Notes under the pieces: model-generated
The model's database searches: none
The model's input: only the letters and a program-made list of their open reading frames with translations
What the model was told of the DNA's origin: nothing
Part shown: piece after piece, positions 16,925 through 24,878 of the stretch
Layout of the letters: each line of letters starts with the position of its first letter
Numbering within the stretch: position 1 is the first letter of the stretch
NCBI RefSeq assembly: GCF_012273655.1
Contig: NZ_JAAWWP010000015.1
Span: 62,001-126,000 of the forward strand
Direction: 5' to 3'
DNA length: 64,000 nucleotides
Source of the DNA: Streptomyces physcomitrii
GTDB taxonomy: Bacteria; Actinomycetota; Actinomycetes; Streptomycetales; Streptomycetaceae
Translations under genes and position numbers: made by a program

Positions 16925-17011
16925 CTCGGCACCGCCTCTCAGAACGCCTTGTGCGCCTCGGTCTCGTACGGGCCGTGGCCCCGAAGTGGGCCGCGGGTCC
17001 CCCGCCCCTCC

Positions 17012-18031
17012 TCAGTCGCCGTCCGGGTCGGTCCTGGCGAGCGCGGACCGGGGCGCGGAGCCCGCGCCGAGCAGGAAGTCGGCCGCGGCGGTGTCCGTGA
17101 CCAGGCTGGTGACCAGGCCCGAGCGCAGCACCGCGTCGATGGCGCCGGCCTTGCGCTGGCCGCCCGCGATCGCCACCACCTCGGGGATGCGGCGCAGCCG
17201 GTCGGCCTCCACGGTGATGCACCGCTCCCCCAGATCGCGCCCGACCCGGCGGCCCTGGGTGTCGAAGAGGTGCGCGGACATCTCGGCGGCGACGCCGAGC
17301 GAGGCGTAGTGGGCCCGCTCCTCGTCGGTGAGCATGTCGTGGACGGTGGAGATGCCGGGCTCCCAGGAGCCGATCGAGACGCAGGCCACGGTGACCTTGT
17401 CGAAGTACTCGAAGGCCCGGGCGATGCCGGTCTGGTTGCGCAGCGCCGCCGCGGTCGCGCTGTCCGGGAGCAGCATCGGGGCGTAGATCGGATGCGCCTC
17501 GCCGCCGGAGACCTGGGCCGCGCGGCGGACCGCCTCGACGGAGCCGCGCTCGGCGGTGCCCGCGTCGTAGACGCCGGTCAACTGCACGACGGTGCACGGC
17601 GGCAGGCGGTCCAGGGCCGCCGCCATGTGGATCGTGGAGCGGCCCCAGGCGAGGCCGAGCACATCGCCCTCGGTGACGAGTTCGCCGAGGAGTTCGGCCG
17701 CGACCTCGCCGAGGTTCTCCGGGTCGGGCGACTCCTCGGCCTCGGCCGGTGACTCGACGACGACGGCGTGCCGCAGCCCGTAGCGGGAGCGCAGGGCGTC
17801 GGAGCGCTCGGCGTCGAGTTCGGCGGGCACCCGGATCTCGATCCGGACGAGGTCGCGTTCGAGCGCGGTCTCCAGGACGCGGGCGACCTTGAAGCGGCTG
17901 ACCCCGAACTCCTCCGCGATCTGGATCTTGGACTTGCCCTCCAGGTAGAACCGACGGGCCATCGCTGCTGCCTGTACCAGCTCAGCAGGCCCCATCCGCA
18001 TGGCTGAACGCCCCCCTGACGTGCCAGACAC
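17012..18031 (-). CDS. SorC/DeoR-type sugar-binding transcriptional regulator
   Basis: The 339-residue protein combines an N-terminal HTH (MARRFYLEGKSKIQIAEE, then FGVSRFKVARVLETAL) with a large SorC-type sugar-phosphate-binding domain (for example GLAWGRSTIHMAAAL and TVACVSIGSWEPG). Such regulators respond to phosphorylated sugars. I chose GTG at 18031 because AGGAG lies 7 nt upstream; GTG at 18055 and an in-frame ATG at 17998 are alternatives. It sits 113 bp downstream of rpe on the same strand, so a pentose or phosphosugar ligand is plausible but unproven. Confidence 0.86.
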   Translation of the reverse strand: MSGTSGGRSAMRMGPAELVQAAAMARRFYLEGKSKIQIAEEFGVSRFKVARVLETALERDLVRIEIRVPAELDAERSDALRSRYGLRHAVVVESPAEAEESPDPENLGEVAAELLGELVTEGDVLGLAWGRSTIHMAAALDRLPPCTVVQLTGVYDAGTAERGSVEAVRRAAQVSGGEAHPIYAPMLLPDSATAAALRNQTGIARAFEYFDKVTVACVSIGSWEPGISTVHDMLTDEERAHYASLGVAAEMSAHLFDTQGRRVGRDLGERCITVEADRLRRIPEVVAIAGGQRKAGAIDAVLRSGLVTSLVTDTAAADFLLGAGSAPRSALARTDPDGD

Positions 18032-18144
18032 GGCGGTCTCCTCACTGCTTGTCACACTGCGGGTTCGCGGTTCATCCTCGCAGATCCCGCGGGGTCGATC
18101 AGCCGCGGCGAAGGGCGTTCACATTCCCGTGGCCCGGCCGTGGC

Positions 18145-18831
18145 TCAGTGGCCGTGGGCCCAACTCGCCGCGGCGGTCGCCTTCTCGGCCTGCTCGCGCA
18201 GCGCCCGTACGGCCACCGCGGGGTCCTCGGCGCCGTAGACGGCGGACCCGGCGACGAAGACATCGGCCCCCGCCTCGGCGCAGCGCTCGATGGTGGCCGC
18301 CGAGACGCCGCCGTCCACCTGGAGCCAGAGTTCCAGGCCGTGCCTGCCGATCAGCTCCCGGGTGCGGCGGATCTTGGGCAGCATGATGTCGAGGAAGGCC
18401 TGGCCGCCGAAGCCGGGCTCGACCGTCATGATCAGCAGCATGTCCAGCTCGGGCAGCAGATCCTCGTACGGCTCGATCGGCGTCGCGGGCTTGAGCGCCA
18501 TGGACGCCCGCGCGTTCTTGGCCCGGATCTCACGGGCCAGGCGCACCGGGGCGGCGGCGGCCTCCACGTGGAAGGTGACCGAGTCCGCGCCGGCCTCCAC
18601 GTACTGCGGGGCCCAGCGGTCGGGGTCCTCGATCATCAGATGCAGGTCCAGCGGCGTCGAGGTGGCCCGGCTGAGCGACTCGACCACCGGCACGCCGAGG
18701 GTGAGGTTCGGGACGAAGTGGTTGTCCATCACGTCGACGTGCAGCCAGTCCGCGCCTGCTGCGGCTGAGGCCTCCTCCGCCAGGCGCGAGAAGTCGGCGG
18801 AGAGGATACTGGGGCTGATCTGAACGGCCAT
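18145..18831 (-). CDS. rpe: Ribulose-phosphate 3-epimerase
   Basis: Rpe interconverts ribulose 5-phosphate and xylulose 5-phosphate in the pentose phosphate pathway. The 228-residue TIM barrel starts MAVQISPSILSADFSRL. It shows the metal-site residues in HVDVMDNHFVPNL (His and Asp) and DLHLMI, the loop TVEPGFGGQAF, and DGGVSAATI with the catalytic Asp. The ATG at 18831 matches the family start. It is divergent from the MMPL exporter gene, with 141 bp between. Confidence 0.96.
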   Translation of the reverse strand: MAVQISPSILSADFSRLAEEASAAAGADWLHVDVMDNHFVPNLTLGVPVVESLSRATSTPLDLHLMIEDPDRWAPQYVEAGADSVTFHVEAAAAPVRLAREIRAKNARASMALKPATPIEPYEDLLPELDMLLIMTVEPGFGGQAFLDIMLPKIRRTRELIGRHGLELWLQVDGGVSAATIERCAEAGADVFVAGSAVYGAEDPAVAVRALREQAEKATAAASWAHGH

Positions 18832-18972
18832 GGTGCCAAGACTGCCACGGCCGTGGGCCGCGGGTGTGGGCGGTGCCCCGCTCACCGCGCCGGGCGGCCG
18901 CCGCAGGACGCACTCGGGGTCCACTGCGGGAGCGGGACCCCCGTCCGCCACCCGCCCGGCCGAAGGACGTAC

Positions 18973-21126
18973 ATGGCCCACGCACCGGAGCAGCAGGTCC
19001 CGGCGGCCAGGAGCCGCTGGGCACGGCTGGTGTGCGGCAGGCGCACCAAGTGGCTGACGGTCCTGCTGTGGCTGGTCGTCATCGTGGCCCTGGCCCCGCT
19101 GGCGCAGAAGCTCACCGACGCGCAGGACAACGACTCCCAGTCCTGGCTGCCCGGCAGCGCGGAGTCCACCAAGGTGCTCGACGCCTCCAAGGACTTCCGC
19201 GCCGAGAACATCCCGGCGGTGGTGATCTACGCCCGCGAGGGCGGCCTCACCGCCGCGGACCGGGAGCGGATCACCGAGGCCGCGGCCGAGGTGAAGCCGC
19301 TGCGGGACCACGGCATCCGGGGCTGGGAGTCCCGGGGCCCGGTGTACGACAGGCCGCGCGACCCGCAGGCCGCCCAGCTCTACATCCCGATCACCATGAA
19401 CGAGGAGAGCTGGGAGCGGATCTCGCCCGCCGTGGACTCGATCCGGGACGTGACCGGCCGCAGCGACGACGGCCTCTCGGTGCACATCACCGGTCCCGGC
19501 GGCACCTCCGCGGACTTCTCCAAGGCCTTCGCGGGCATCGACTCGACCCTGCTGCTGGCCGCGCTCGGCGTGGTGATCGTCGCCCTGCTCGTCACCTACC
19601 GCAGTCCGACCCTGCTCCTTGTCCCGGTGATCTCGGTGCTCGGCGCGCTGCTGACCGCGCAGGCGATCATCTATCTGCTCGCCGAGCACGCGGGGCTGAC
19701 GGTCAACGGCCAGAGCGCGGGCATCCTCACCGTGCTCGTCTTCGGCGCCGGTACGGACTACGCCCTGCTCCTGGTCGCCCGCTACCGGGAGGAGCTGCGC
19801 CGCCACCACGACCGCCACGAGGCGATGGCCCTGGCCCTGCACCGGGCCGGACCCGCGGTCCTCGCCAGCGGCTCCACCGTCGTCATCAGCATGCTGGTGC
19901 TGCTCTTCGCGGAGATGAACTCGACCAGCGGGCTCGGCCCGGTCTGTGCGATCGGTGTCGCGGTGGCCCTGCTCGCGCTGCTCACCCTCTTCCCGGCGCT
20001 GCTCGTCATCTTCGGCCGGTGGATCTTCTGGCCGGTGATCCCGCACGAGGGCTCCGCGGAGCCCACCGAGCGGGGCCTGTGGGCGCGGATCGGGCAGCGC
20101 ATCGACCGCAGGCCGCGCACGGTCTGGATGGTCACGGCCCTGGTCCTCGCCGCGCTCTCCTTCGGCATCATGCAGCTGCGCGCCGCGGGCCTGTCCAACG
20201 AGGACGCCTTCACCGAGACCCAGGACTCCACCACCGGCCAGAAGATCTCGGCACGCTACTTCCCGGCGGGCAGCGGCGACCCCCTGGTCGTCCTCGCCGA
20301 CGCCGACCGGTCCGCCGAGGTCAAGCGCGCGGTGGCCCGCACCGAGGGCGTCGACCCGGCCTCCCTCGGCACCCCGCCGGGCACCGCGCGGGTCGAGGAC
20401 GGACGGGTCCTGTTCGAGGCGACGATGACCGACCCCTCGGACAGCGCCGCCGCGAAGCAGACCGTGGAACGGGTCCGCGACGCCGCCCACGCGGTGCCCG
20501 GCGCCCAGGCCCAGGTGGGCGGCGGCACCGCCGCGCTGCTCGACGCCGACAAGGCCTCCACCCGGGACAACAAGGTGGTGATCCCGCTCGTCCTGGTGGT
20601 GGTGATGCTGGTCCTCACCGTCCTGCTGCGCGCGCTGGTGGCGCCCCTGGTCCTGATCGCGACCGTGGTGCTCTCCTACGCGGCCGCGCTCGGCATCAGC
20701 GCGCTCGCCTTCCGGCACCTCTTCGACTACGCGGGCGAGGACACCTCGTACCCGCTCTTCGTCTTCGTCTTCCTGGTCGCCCTCGGCATCGACTACAACA
20801 TCTTCCTGGCCACCCGGATCCGCGAGGAGACCCGCAGACGGGGCACCCGCCCGGGCACCCTGACCGCCCTCGCGGCGACCGGCGCGGTGATCACCTCCGC
20901 GGGCCTGGTGCTCGCCGGCACCTTCGCGGCGCTCGGCACGCTGCCGGTCACCGGCTTCGCCGAGATCGGCTTCGCGGTCGCGGTCGGCGTGCTCCTCGAC
21001 ACCTTCGTGGTCCGGTCCGTCCTGGTGACCTCGCTCTTCCTCGACCTCGGCTCCCGGGTCTGGTGGCCCCACCCCCTCTCCCGCGCCCACCCGGAGGAAC
21101 GCCCGCGGCAGGGCGCGCTGGACTGA
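18973..21126 (+). CDS. MMPL/RND-family transporter
   Basis: The 717-residue membrane protein has the MMPL layout: one N-terminal helix (about 30-50), a large extracytoplasmic domain, a helix bundle near 200-380, a second soluble domain and a helix bundle near 540-705. VFGAGTDYALLLVARYREEL (first half) and ALGIDYNIFLATRIREE (second half) hold the conserved Asp-Tyr pairs thought to relay protons. Family members export lipids or drugs; the substrate here is unknown. The ATG at 18973 follows GAAGGACG. The frame is open upstream, but that part has no membrane-protein character. Confidence 0.88.
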   Translation: MAHAPEQQVPAARSRWARLVCGRRTKWLTVLLWLVVIVALAPLAQKLTDAQDNDSQSWLPGSAESTKVLDASKDFRAENIPAVVIYAREGGLTAADRERITEAAAEVKPLRDHGIRGWESRGPVYDRPRDPQAAQLYIPITMNEESWERISPAVDSIRDVTGRSDDGLSVHITGPGGTSADFSKAFAGIDSTLLLAALGVVIVALLVTYRSPTLLLVPVISVLGALLTAQAIIYLLAEHAGLTVNGQSAGILTVLVFGAGTDYALLLVARYREELRRHHDRHEAMALALHRAGPAVLASGSTVVISMLVLLFAEMNSTSGLGPVCAIGVAVALLALLTLFPALLVIFGRWIFWPVIPHEGSAEPTERGLWARIGQRIDRRPRTVWMVTALVLAALSFGIMQLRAAGLSNEDAFTETQDSTTGQKISARYFPAGSGDPLVVLADADRSAEVKRAVARTEGVDPASLGTPPGTARVEDGRVLFEATMTDPSDSAAAKQTVERVRDAAHAVPGAQAQVGGGTAALLDADKASTRDNKVVIPLVLVVVMLVLTVLLRALVAPLVLIATVVLSYAAALGISALAFRHLFDYAGEDTSYPLFVFVFLVALGIDYNIFLATRIREETRRRGTRPGTLTALAATGAVITSAGLVLAGTFAALGTLPVTGFAEIGFAVAVGVLLDTFVVRSVLVTSLFLDLGSRVWWPHPLSRAHPEERPRQGALD

Positions 21127-21132
21127 GCCCGT

Positions 21133-21209
21133 CCGGGCCGAGACGTACTGGCCCGAGGTGCTCCGGACCCAGACGGACCGGCCCAAAGGCGCCCCGGACC
21201 GAGACGCTC
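21133..21209 (+). repeat. Degenerate 30/31-bp tandem repeat after the MMPL gene
   Basis: About two and a half units follow the MMPL stop. Each begins CCGG(G/A)CC, then AGACG, then a GGCCC block; unit starts are 21133, 21163 and 21194. The unit length is close to that of the repeat at 22184-22410 on the other side of the adjacent universal stress gene, but the sequences are not alike. Confidence 0.55.
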
Positions 21210-21292
21210 TGCAGACGACCTCCGGGTACGCGTCGTACGTACGGTCGCGGTATCCGGCGATGGTGTCCGGCGGCGCGGTGCCGGGGCCCCGC

Positions 21293-22132
21293 TCAGTGCG
21301 GGACCGGTACCACCGCGACCGGGCAGTCGGCGTGGTGCAGGGCGACATGGCTGGTGCGCCCGAGCTGGAGGCCGTGCGCCGACTCGCCGCGGGGGACGGC
21401 GAGGACCAGCAGGGCGGCCTCGGCGGCGGCCTCCACGAGGACCAGCGGCGGCGGTCCCTGGACGGTCTGCGCGCTGACCCGGACCCCCGGGTGCTCCCCG
21501 CCCGCCTCGGCGAGGACCGCGCCGAGGTGCCGCTCGGCCCACCGCCGCTCCGCGGGCCCGGCCGCCCGCGTGCTCCCGGCCGGGGCCCGCCAGGCGCGTA
21601 CCGCGACCAGTTCGCCGCCACGGCGGGCCGCCTCCCCGAAGGCGAACCGCAGCGCGGCCACGGCACCGGGCCCCTCGCCCACGCCCACCACCACGGGCCG
21701 GTCGGCCGCCTCCCGGTTGCGGGCGGTGCCGCGGGCCACCACCACCGGGCAGAGCGCGCGGGCGGCGACCGACAACCCGACCGAGCCCAGCATCATGCCG
21801 ACCATGCCGCCGTCACCGCGGGGCCCGACCACCAGTTGCGCGGCCCCGCGCGCCTCCCGCAGCAGCACCTCGACCGGCTCACCGGCCTCGGTGACGGCGC
21901 TGAGCGGGACCTGCGGCTGCCGGGTGCGGGCCCGGGCCAGGGCGGTGCCGAGCAGCTGGTCCGCGTAGGCGTGCTCGTCGGGGCGGCGCCGCCCGGCGGC
22001 GGGCAGACGGCGCGCGTAGTGCTGCCACAGGGAGGCGTAGACGATCCGCAGCGGCAGCCCGGTACGGGCCGCCTGGTCCACCGCCCAGTCGACGGCCTGC
22101 CACCCACCCGCCGAACCGTCCACCCCGACCAC
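21293..22132 (-). CDS. Tandem universal stress protein (USP)
   Basis: The 279-residue protein has two USP domains. The first (about 1-140) has MVGVDGS at its first strand and the ATP-binding pattern G-2x-G-9x-G-S in GPRGDGGMVGMMLGSVG. The second (about 145-279) has VVVGVGEGPGAV and a less perfect copy, VPRGESAHGLQLGRT. USPs bind ATP and support survival under stress; the exact role is unknown. GTG at 22132 is the only usual start before the domain. The frame remains open upstream to 22564 through a repeat tract without ATG, GTG or TTG. It is divergent from a second USP gene. Confidence 0.85.
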   Translation of the reverse strand: MVGVDGSAGGWQAVDWAVDQAARTGLPLRIVYASLWQHYARRLPAAGRRRPDEHAYADQLLGTALARARTRQPQVPLSAVTEAGEPVEVLLREARGAAQLVVGPRGDGGMVGMMLGSVGLSVAARALCPVVVARGTARNREAADRPVVVGVGEGPGAVAALRFAFGEAARRGGELVAVRAWRAPAGSTRAAGPAERRWAERHLGAVLAEAGGEHPGVRVSAQTVQGPPPLVLVEAAAEAALLVLAVPRGESAHGLQLGRTSHVALHHADCPVAVVPVPH

Positions 22133-22183
22133 CAGCTGCCGCGCCCCCGGCCGGTGGAGGCCCGCGGGGCGGCCCGCGAAGGC

Positions 22184-22414
22184 CGAACGGGCGGGCGGCT
22201 GCCGCCCGTTGGGAGTACGGGGCGGGGACGTGGGGGCGTCGGCCGTACGGCGGTGAGGCTCGTGACCATTGCTCGTACGGGGTGGAGGATCACGATCGTT
22301 GCTCGTACGAAGTGGTAGCTCACGACCGTTGCCCGTACGGGGTGGAGGCTCGCGACCGTCGCGCGTACGCGGAGGGAAGCCCCGGCCGTCGGCCGTATCG
22401 GCGTCGCGCGTACG
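22184..22414. repeat. 30-bp tandem repeat centred on CGTACG
   Basis: A hexamer at or near CGTACG recurs at exactly 30-bp steps: 22184 (CGAACG), 22214 (AGTACG), 22244, 22274, 22304, 22334, 22364 (all CGTACG) and 22394 (CGTATC). Another CGTACG at 22409 breaks the phase. The best-conserved units, from 22274 to 22363, share GGGGTGGAGG and CACGA(C/T)CGTT between hexamers. The tract fills the gap between two divergent USP genes. Because 30 is divisible by three, all frames are long and open; I regard it as non-coding. Confidence 0.85.
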
Positions 22415-22754
22415 GGCAGCGGGGTGCGGCCCGTCGCCGGGGCGGGGCGGGGCTGCTGCTGCGGCCGTGCTCGCGGTGATGCGGATCAGCTCCCGATCGT
22501 CAGCACCTGGTCCGCCGCCGGACGGTCCGTGGGCGGGGCGCCGCGGCGGAATGCGGTGATTTCACCGTGCCTCACCCGGGGCGGTCGGCGCCAGGGCCAG
22601 AACCGATCGGGGTTTTCGCCCGGCTTGTGCATCCGGGTCGCGCGCGGCCCATCCTGGAGTGGGGGCCCCGGGCCGTACGGCCGGGAGGACCGGCGCGGGA
22701 GCCGGGGCAGGAAGCACGCCGCGGGCTCCCGGGGGGAGAGAGCGAGGCAGGGCC

Positions 22755-23777
22755 ATGAACGCCGACATCACCGTAGGTCTGGACGGGACCCCGGAGTCCC
22801 TGGCCGCGGCGGACTGGGCGGCCCGGGAGGCGCGGGCGCGCGGTGCGAAGCTGCGGCTGCTGCACGCCTGGGTGCTCCTGGAAGCCGAGGGCGCACCCGG
22901 CGACTCCCGGACCGGCATCCCGGAGGAGGACCGCAACCACTGGGCGAAGAAGACCGTCACCGACGCGGAACACCTGCTGGCGGAGGCGTACCCGGGGCTC
23001 CCGCTCAGCACCGAACTGGTCGCCGCCGACCCGGAGTCCGCGCTGCTCGACGCGGCCCGGGAGTGCGCGCTCCTGGTCCTCGGCTCCCAGGGCCTCGGCC
23101 GGACCGCCAGCTATCTGCTCGGCGCCGTCGCCCTGCGGGTGGTCGCACGATCCGCCGCCCCGGCCGTCCTGGTCCGCGCGGAGCCCGCCGGGGGATCCGC
23201 GTCCGTACCGCAGGCCGGTCCCGCGGACGCCTCCGCGCCGTCGCCCGGGCCGGGGGCGGGCGACCTCTCCGCACGGCCCGACGACCTCAGCGGCCCCGGC
23301 GATCCGGACCGACCCGGCGGGAAGGACCCGACCGGCCGGAGCACCCCGGCCGTACTCGTCGGCGTCTCCCCGTACGAACCGGCCGCCGCCGAGGTGCTCG
23401 ACTTCGCCTTCGCGACGGCGGACCGGCACTCGGCGCCGGTGCACGCCGTGCATGTGCGGCAACTGCCCGTACCGATCTACGCGCAGGGGGATCCGGCCGT
23501 CGCGCCCGCCCTGGTCGAGAAGGCCCTGAACGGTTCGCGGGAGCAACTTCGGACGGTCCTCGCACCCTGGCGCGACAGGTATCCGCGGGTGCCGGTGCGC
23601 GAGACGGTCCGGCCCGGTTCCGCCGCCCGGATCCTGGTCGGCGAGAGCGCCGGGGCCCGGCTGCTCGTGGTCGGCCGCGGGCGCCACCCGGCCCGGCTGC
23701 GCCCGCGGCTCGGACATGTGGTGCAGGCCGTCGCCCACCACGCGCCCTGCCCGCTCGCGGTCGTCCCGCACGACTGA
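22755..23777 (+). CDS. Tandem universal stress protein (USP)
   Basis: The 340-residue protein has two USP domains. The first (about 1-145) carries ITVGLDGT and the ATP pattern in GSQGLGRTASYLLGA. The second (about 195-340) carries VLVGVSPYEPAAAEVL and ends in a weaker GRGRHPARLRPRLGHV. A disordered linker of about 50 residues, rich in Gly, Pro, Asp and Ala, joins them and is longer than usual. The ATG at 22755 is preceded by GAGGCAGGG. It is divergent from the other USP gene across the 30-bp repeat. Confidence 0.86.
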   Translation: MNADITVGLDGTPESLAAADWAAREARARGAKLRLLHAWVLLEAEGAPGDSRTGIPEEDRNHWAKKTVTDAEHLLAEAYPGLPLSTELVAADPESALLDAARECALLVLGSQGLGRTASYLLGAVALRVVARSAAPAVLVRAEPAGGSASVPQAGPADASAPSPGPGAGDLSARPDDLSGPGDPDRPGGKDPTGRSTPAVLVGVSPYEPAAAEVLDFAFATADRHSAPVHAVHVRQLPVPIYAQGDPAVAPALVEKALNGSREQLRTVLAPWRDRYPRVPVRETVRPGSAARILVGESAGARLLVVGRGRHPARLRPRLGHVVQAVAHHAPCPLAVVPHD

Positions 23778-23909
23778 GGACGGGTGAGCGCCGTCCGGGC
23801 GTCAGGGGCCTCCGGGGCGGGAGCGGGCCCCGGCCCCCGCCTCATCAGGGCGCCCGGTCCCGCTCACGGCTCGCCGCACCACCGCCCACCGCCCGCTGTC
23901 CGCCGTCCG

Positions 23910-24659
23910 CTACCCGGTCCGGGCCGCGTACCGGCCTACGACCTTCTCCAGGTAGTTCACCCGCCTCCCGCCGAGACCGGGCAGCTCGGCGGGGGAACGG
24001 ACGAAGGCGATCCGGTCCAGTTCCGGGTCGCGCCCCTGCGCCCGCTCCGCGGCGACCAGGGCCGCGAAGCGCTCGCGCAGCAGTCGGGCCGGACGGACGG
24101 GGGCGCGGAACAGGAGCCCGAGGGCACGGCCCGGGGCATGGGTGAGCAGCCACAGCGACAGCTCCTCGGGCGGGGTCAGGAGGCCGGTCTCCTCGGCCAG
24201 TTCGCGGGCCGCGTGCCGCCGCAGGGTGTCGAGGTCCAGGGGCTGGGCCCCGGCCGGTGGTTCGGCTCCCCCGCCCGGCAGTTGCCAGCGGCCGGGGGCG
24301 GCCGTCGAGGAGGACATCCGCCCCACCAGCAGGCCCCCGTCCTCGGCGGACTGCACCACGCCGACGAAGAGCGAGGGCAGCACGGTGTCGCCGCCCACCC
24401 GGCGCAGCGCGTGGATCCGGTACGTCGCCCTGGTCCAGGTGACGACCAGGCGGCCCGGCCCCTCCCAGTCGAGCCCCGACGCCCCGCAGACCGGCCCGTC
24501 GAAGAACCCGGGGTTGCCGCGGACCGCCTCCTCCCAGGCACGGTCCATGGCCTGCCGCTCCCCGGGCGGCAACCGGAGCGGGGGCCCTTCGACGAAGCGG
24601 ATCCCCCGCACCTCCAGAAGATCCACCGGGCCGGAGGGCGGCGGCAGTTGCTCGCTCAT
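23910..24659 (-). CDS. NUDIX hydrolase
   Basis: The 249-residue protein contains a NUDIX box in the second half: GGGAEPPAG, then an insertion, then RELAEETGLL. The usual GX5EX7REUXEEXGU spacing is lengthened by about ten residues, but the REx2EE helix that binds Mg2+ is intact. The N-terminal 80 residues (MSEQLPPPSGPVDLLEVRG) resemble the leader found in eukaryote-like NUDIX proteins. Substrate is unknown. The ATG at 24659 is preferred; the frame continues upstream into repetitive DNA. It is convergent with the USP gene. Confidence 0.8.
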   Translation of the reverse strand: MSEQLPPPSGPVDLLEVRGIRFVEGPPLRLPPGERQAMDRAWEEAVRGNPGFFDGPVCGASGLDWEGPGRLVVTWTRATYRIHALRRVGGDTVLPSLFVGVVQSAEDGGLLVGRMSSSTAAPGRWQLPGGGAEPPAGAQPLDLDTLRRHAARELAEETGLLTPPEELSLWLLTHAPGRALGLLFRAPVRPARLLRERFAALVAAERAQGRDPELDRIAFVRSPAELPGLGGRRVNYLEKVVGRYAARTG

Positions 24660-24674
24660 GGGGGCATGCTTCCA

Positions 24675-24820
24675 CGCCCGCCACGCCTCTCGGCGCCTCT
24701 CGGCGCCTCTCGTCTCCCGACGCCCGATGCCCGACGACTCTCGACGCCTGACGCCTGACGCCGCTTGGCGCTTCACGTCTCCCGGCGCCTCACGACTCCC
24801 GGCGCTCTCGGCCATCCGCC
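24675..24820. repeat. Short tandem CTCTCGGCGC/CCTGACG repeats
   Basis: The gap between the rsmB stop and the NUDIX start is filled with 7- and 10-bp units such as CTCTCGGCGC (repeated three times at the start) and CCCGACG, CCTGACG. The pattern looks like slippage-prone low-complexity DNA. It opens frames on the minus strand that run into the NUDIX gene but are not credible coding sequence. Confidence 0.6.
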
Positions 24821-24878
24821 AGGTTCGGCCACCCGGCGAGATGTCCGGACCCGGCTCAGGACGGCGACCGGTCCCCGC

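Noticed and set aside
16352..17011. A barnase toxin partner for the barstar gene
   Set aside because: No frame on either strand near the barstar gene shows a signal peptide followed by barnase/RNase Sa motifs.
22269..22559. Plus-strand 96-residue frame with VRGGGSRP-type repeats
   Set aside because: It is the translation of the 30-bp DNA repeat; no ribosome binding site and similar frames exist in all readings.
22132..22564. N-terminal extension of the first USP protein by decapeptide repeats
   Set aside because: The frame is open to a stop at 22564-22562 but has no ATG, GTG or TTG, and the other frames are equally open because the repeat unit is 30 bp.
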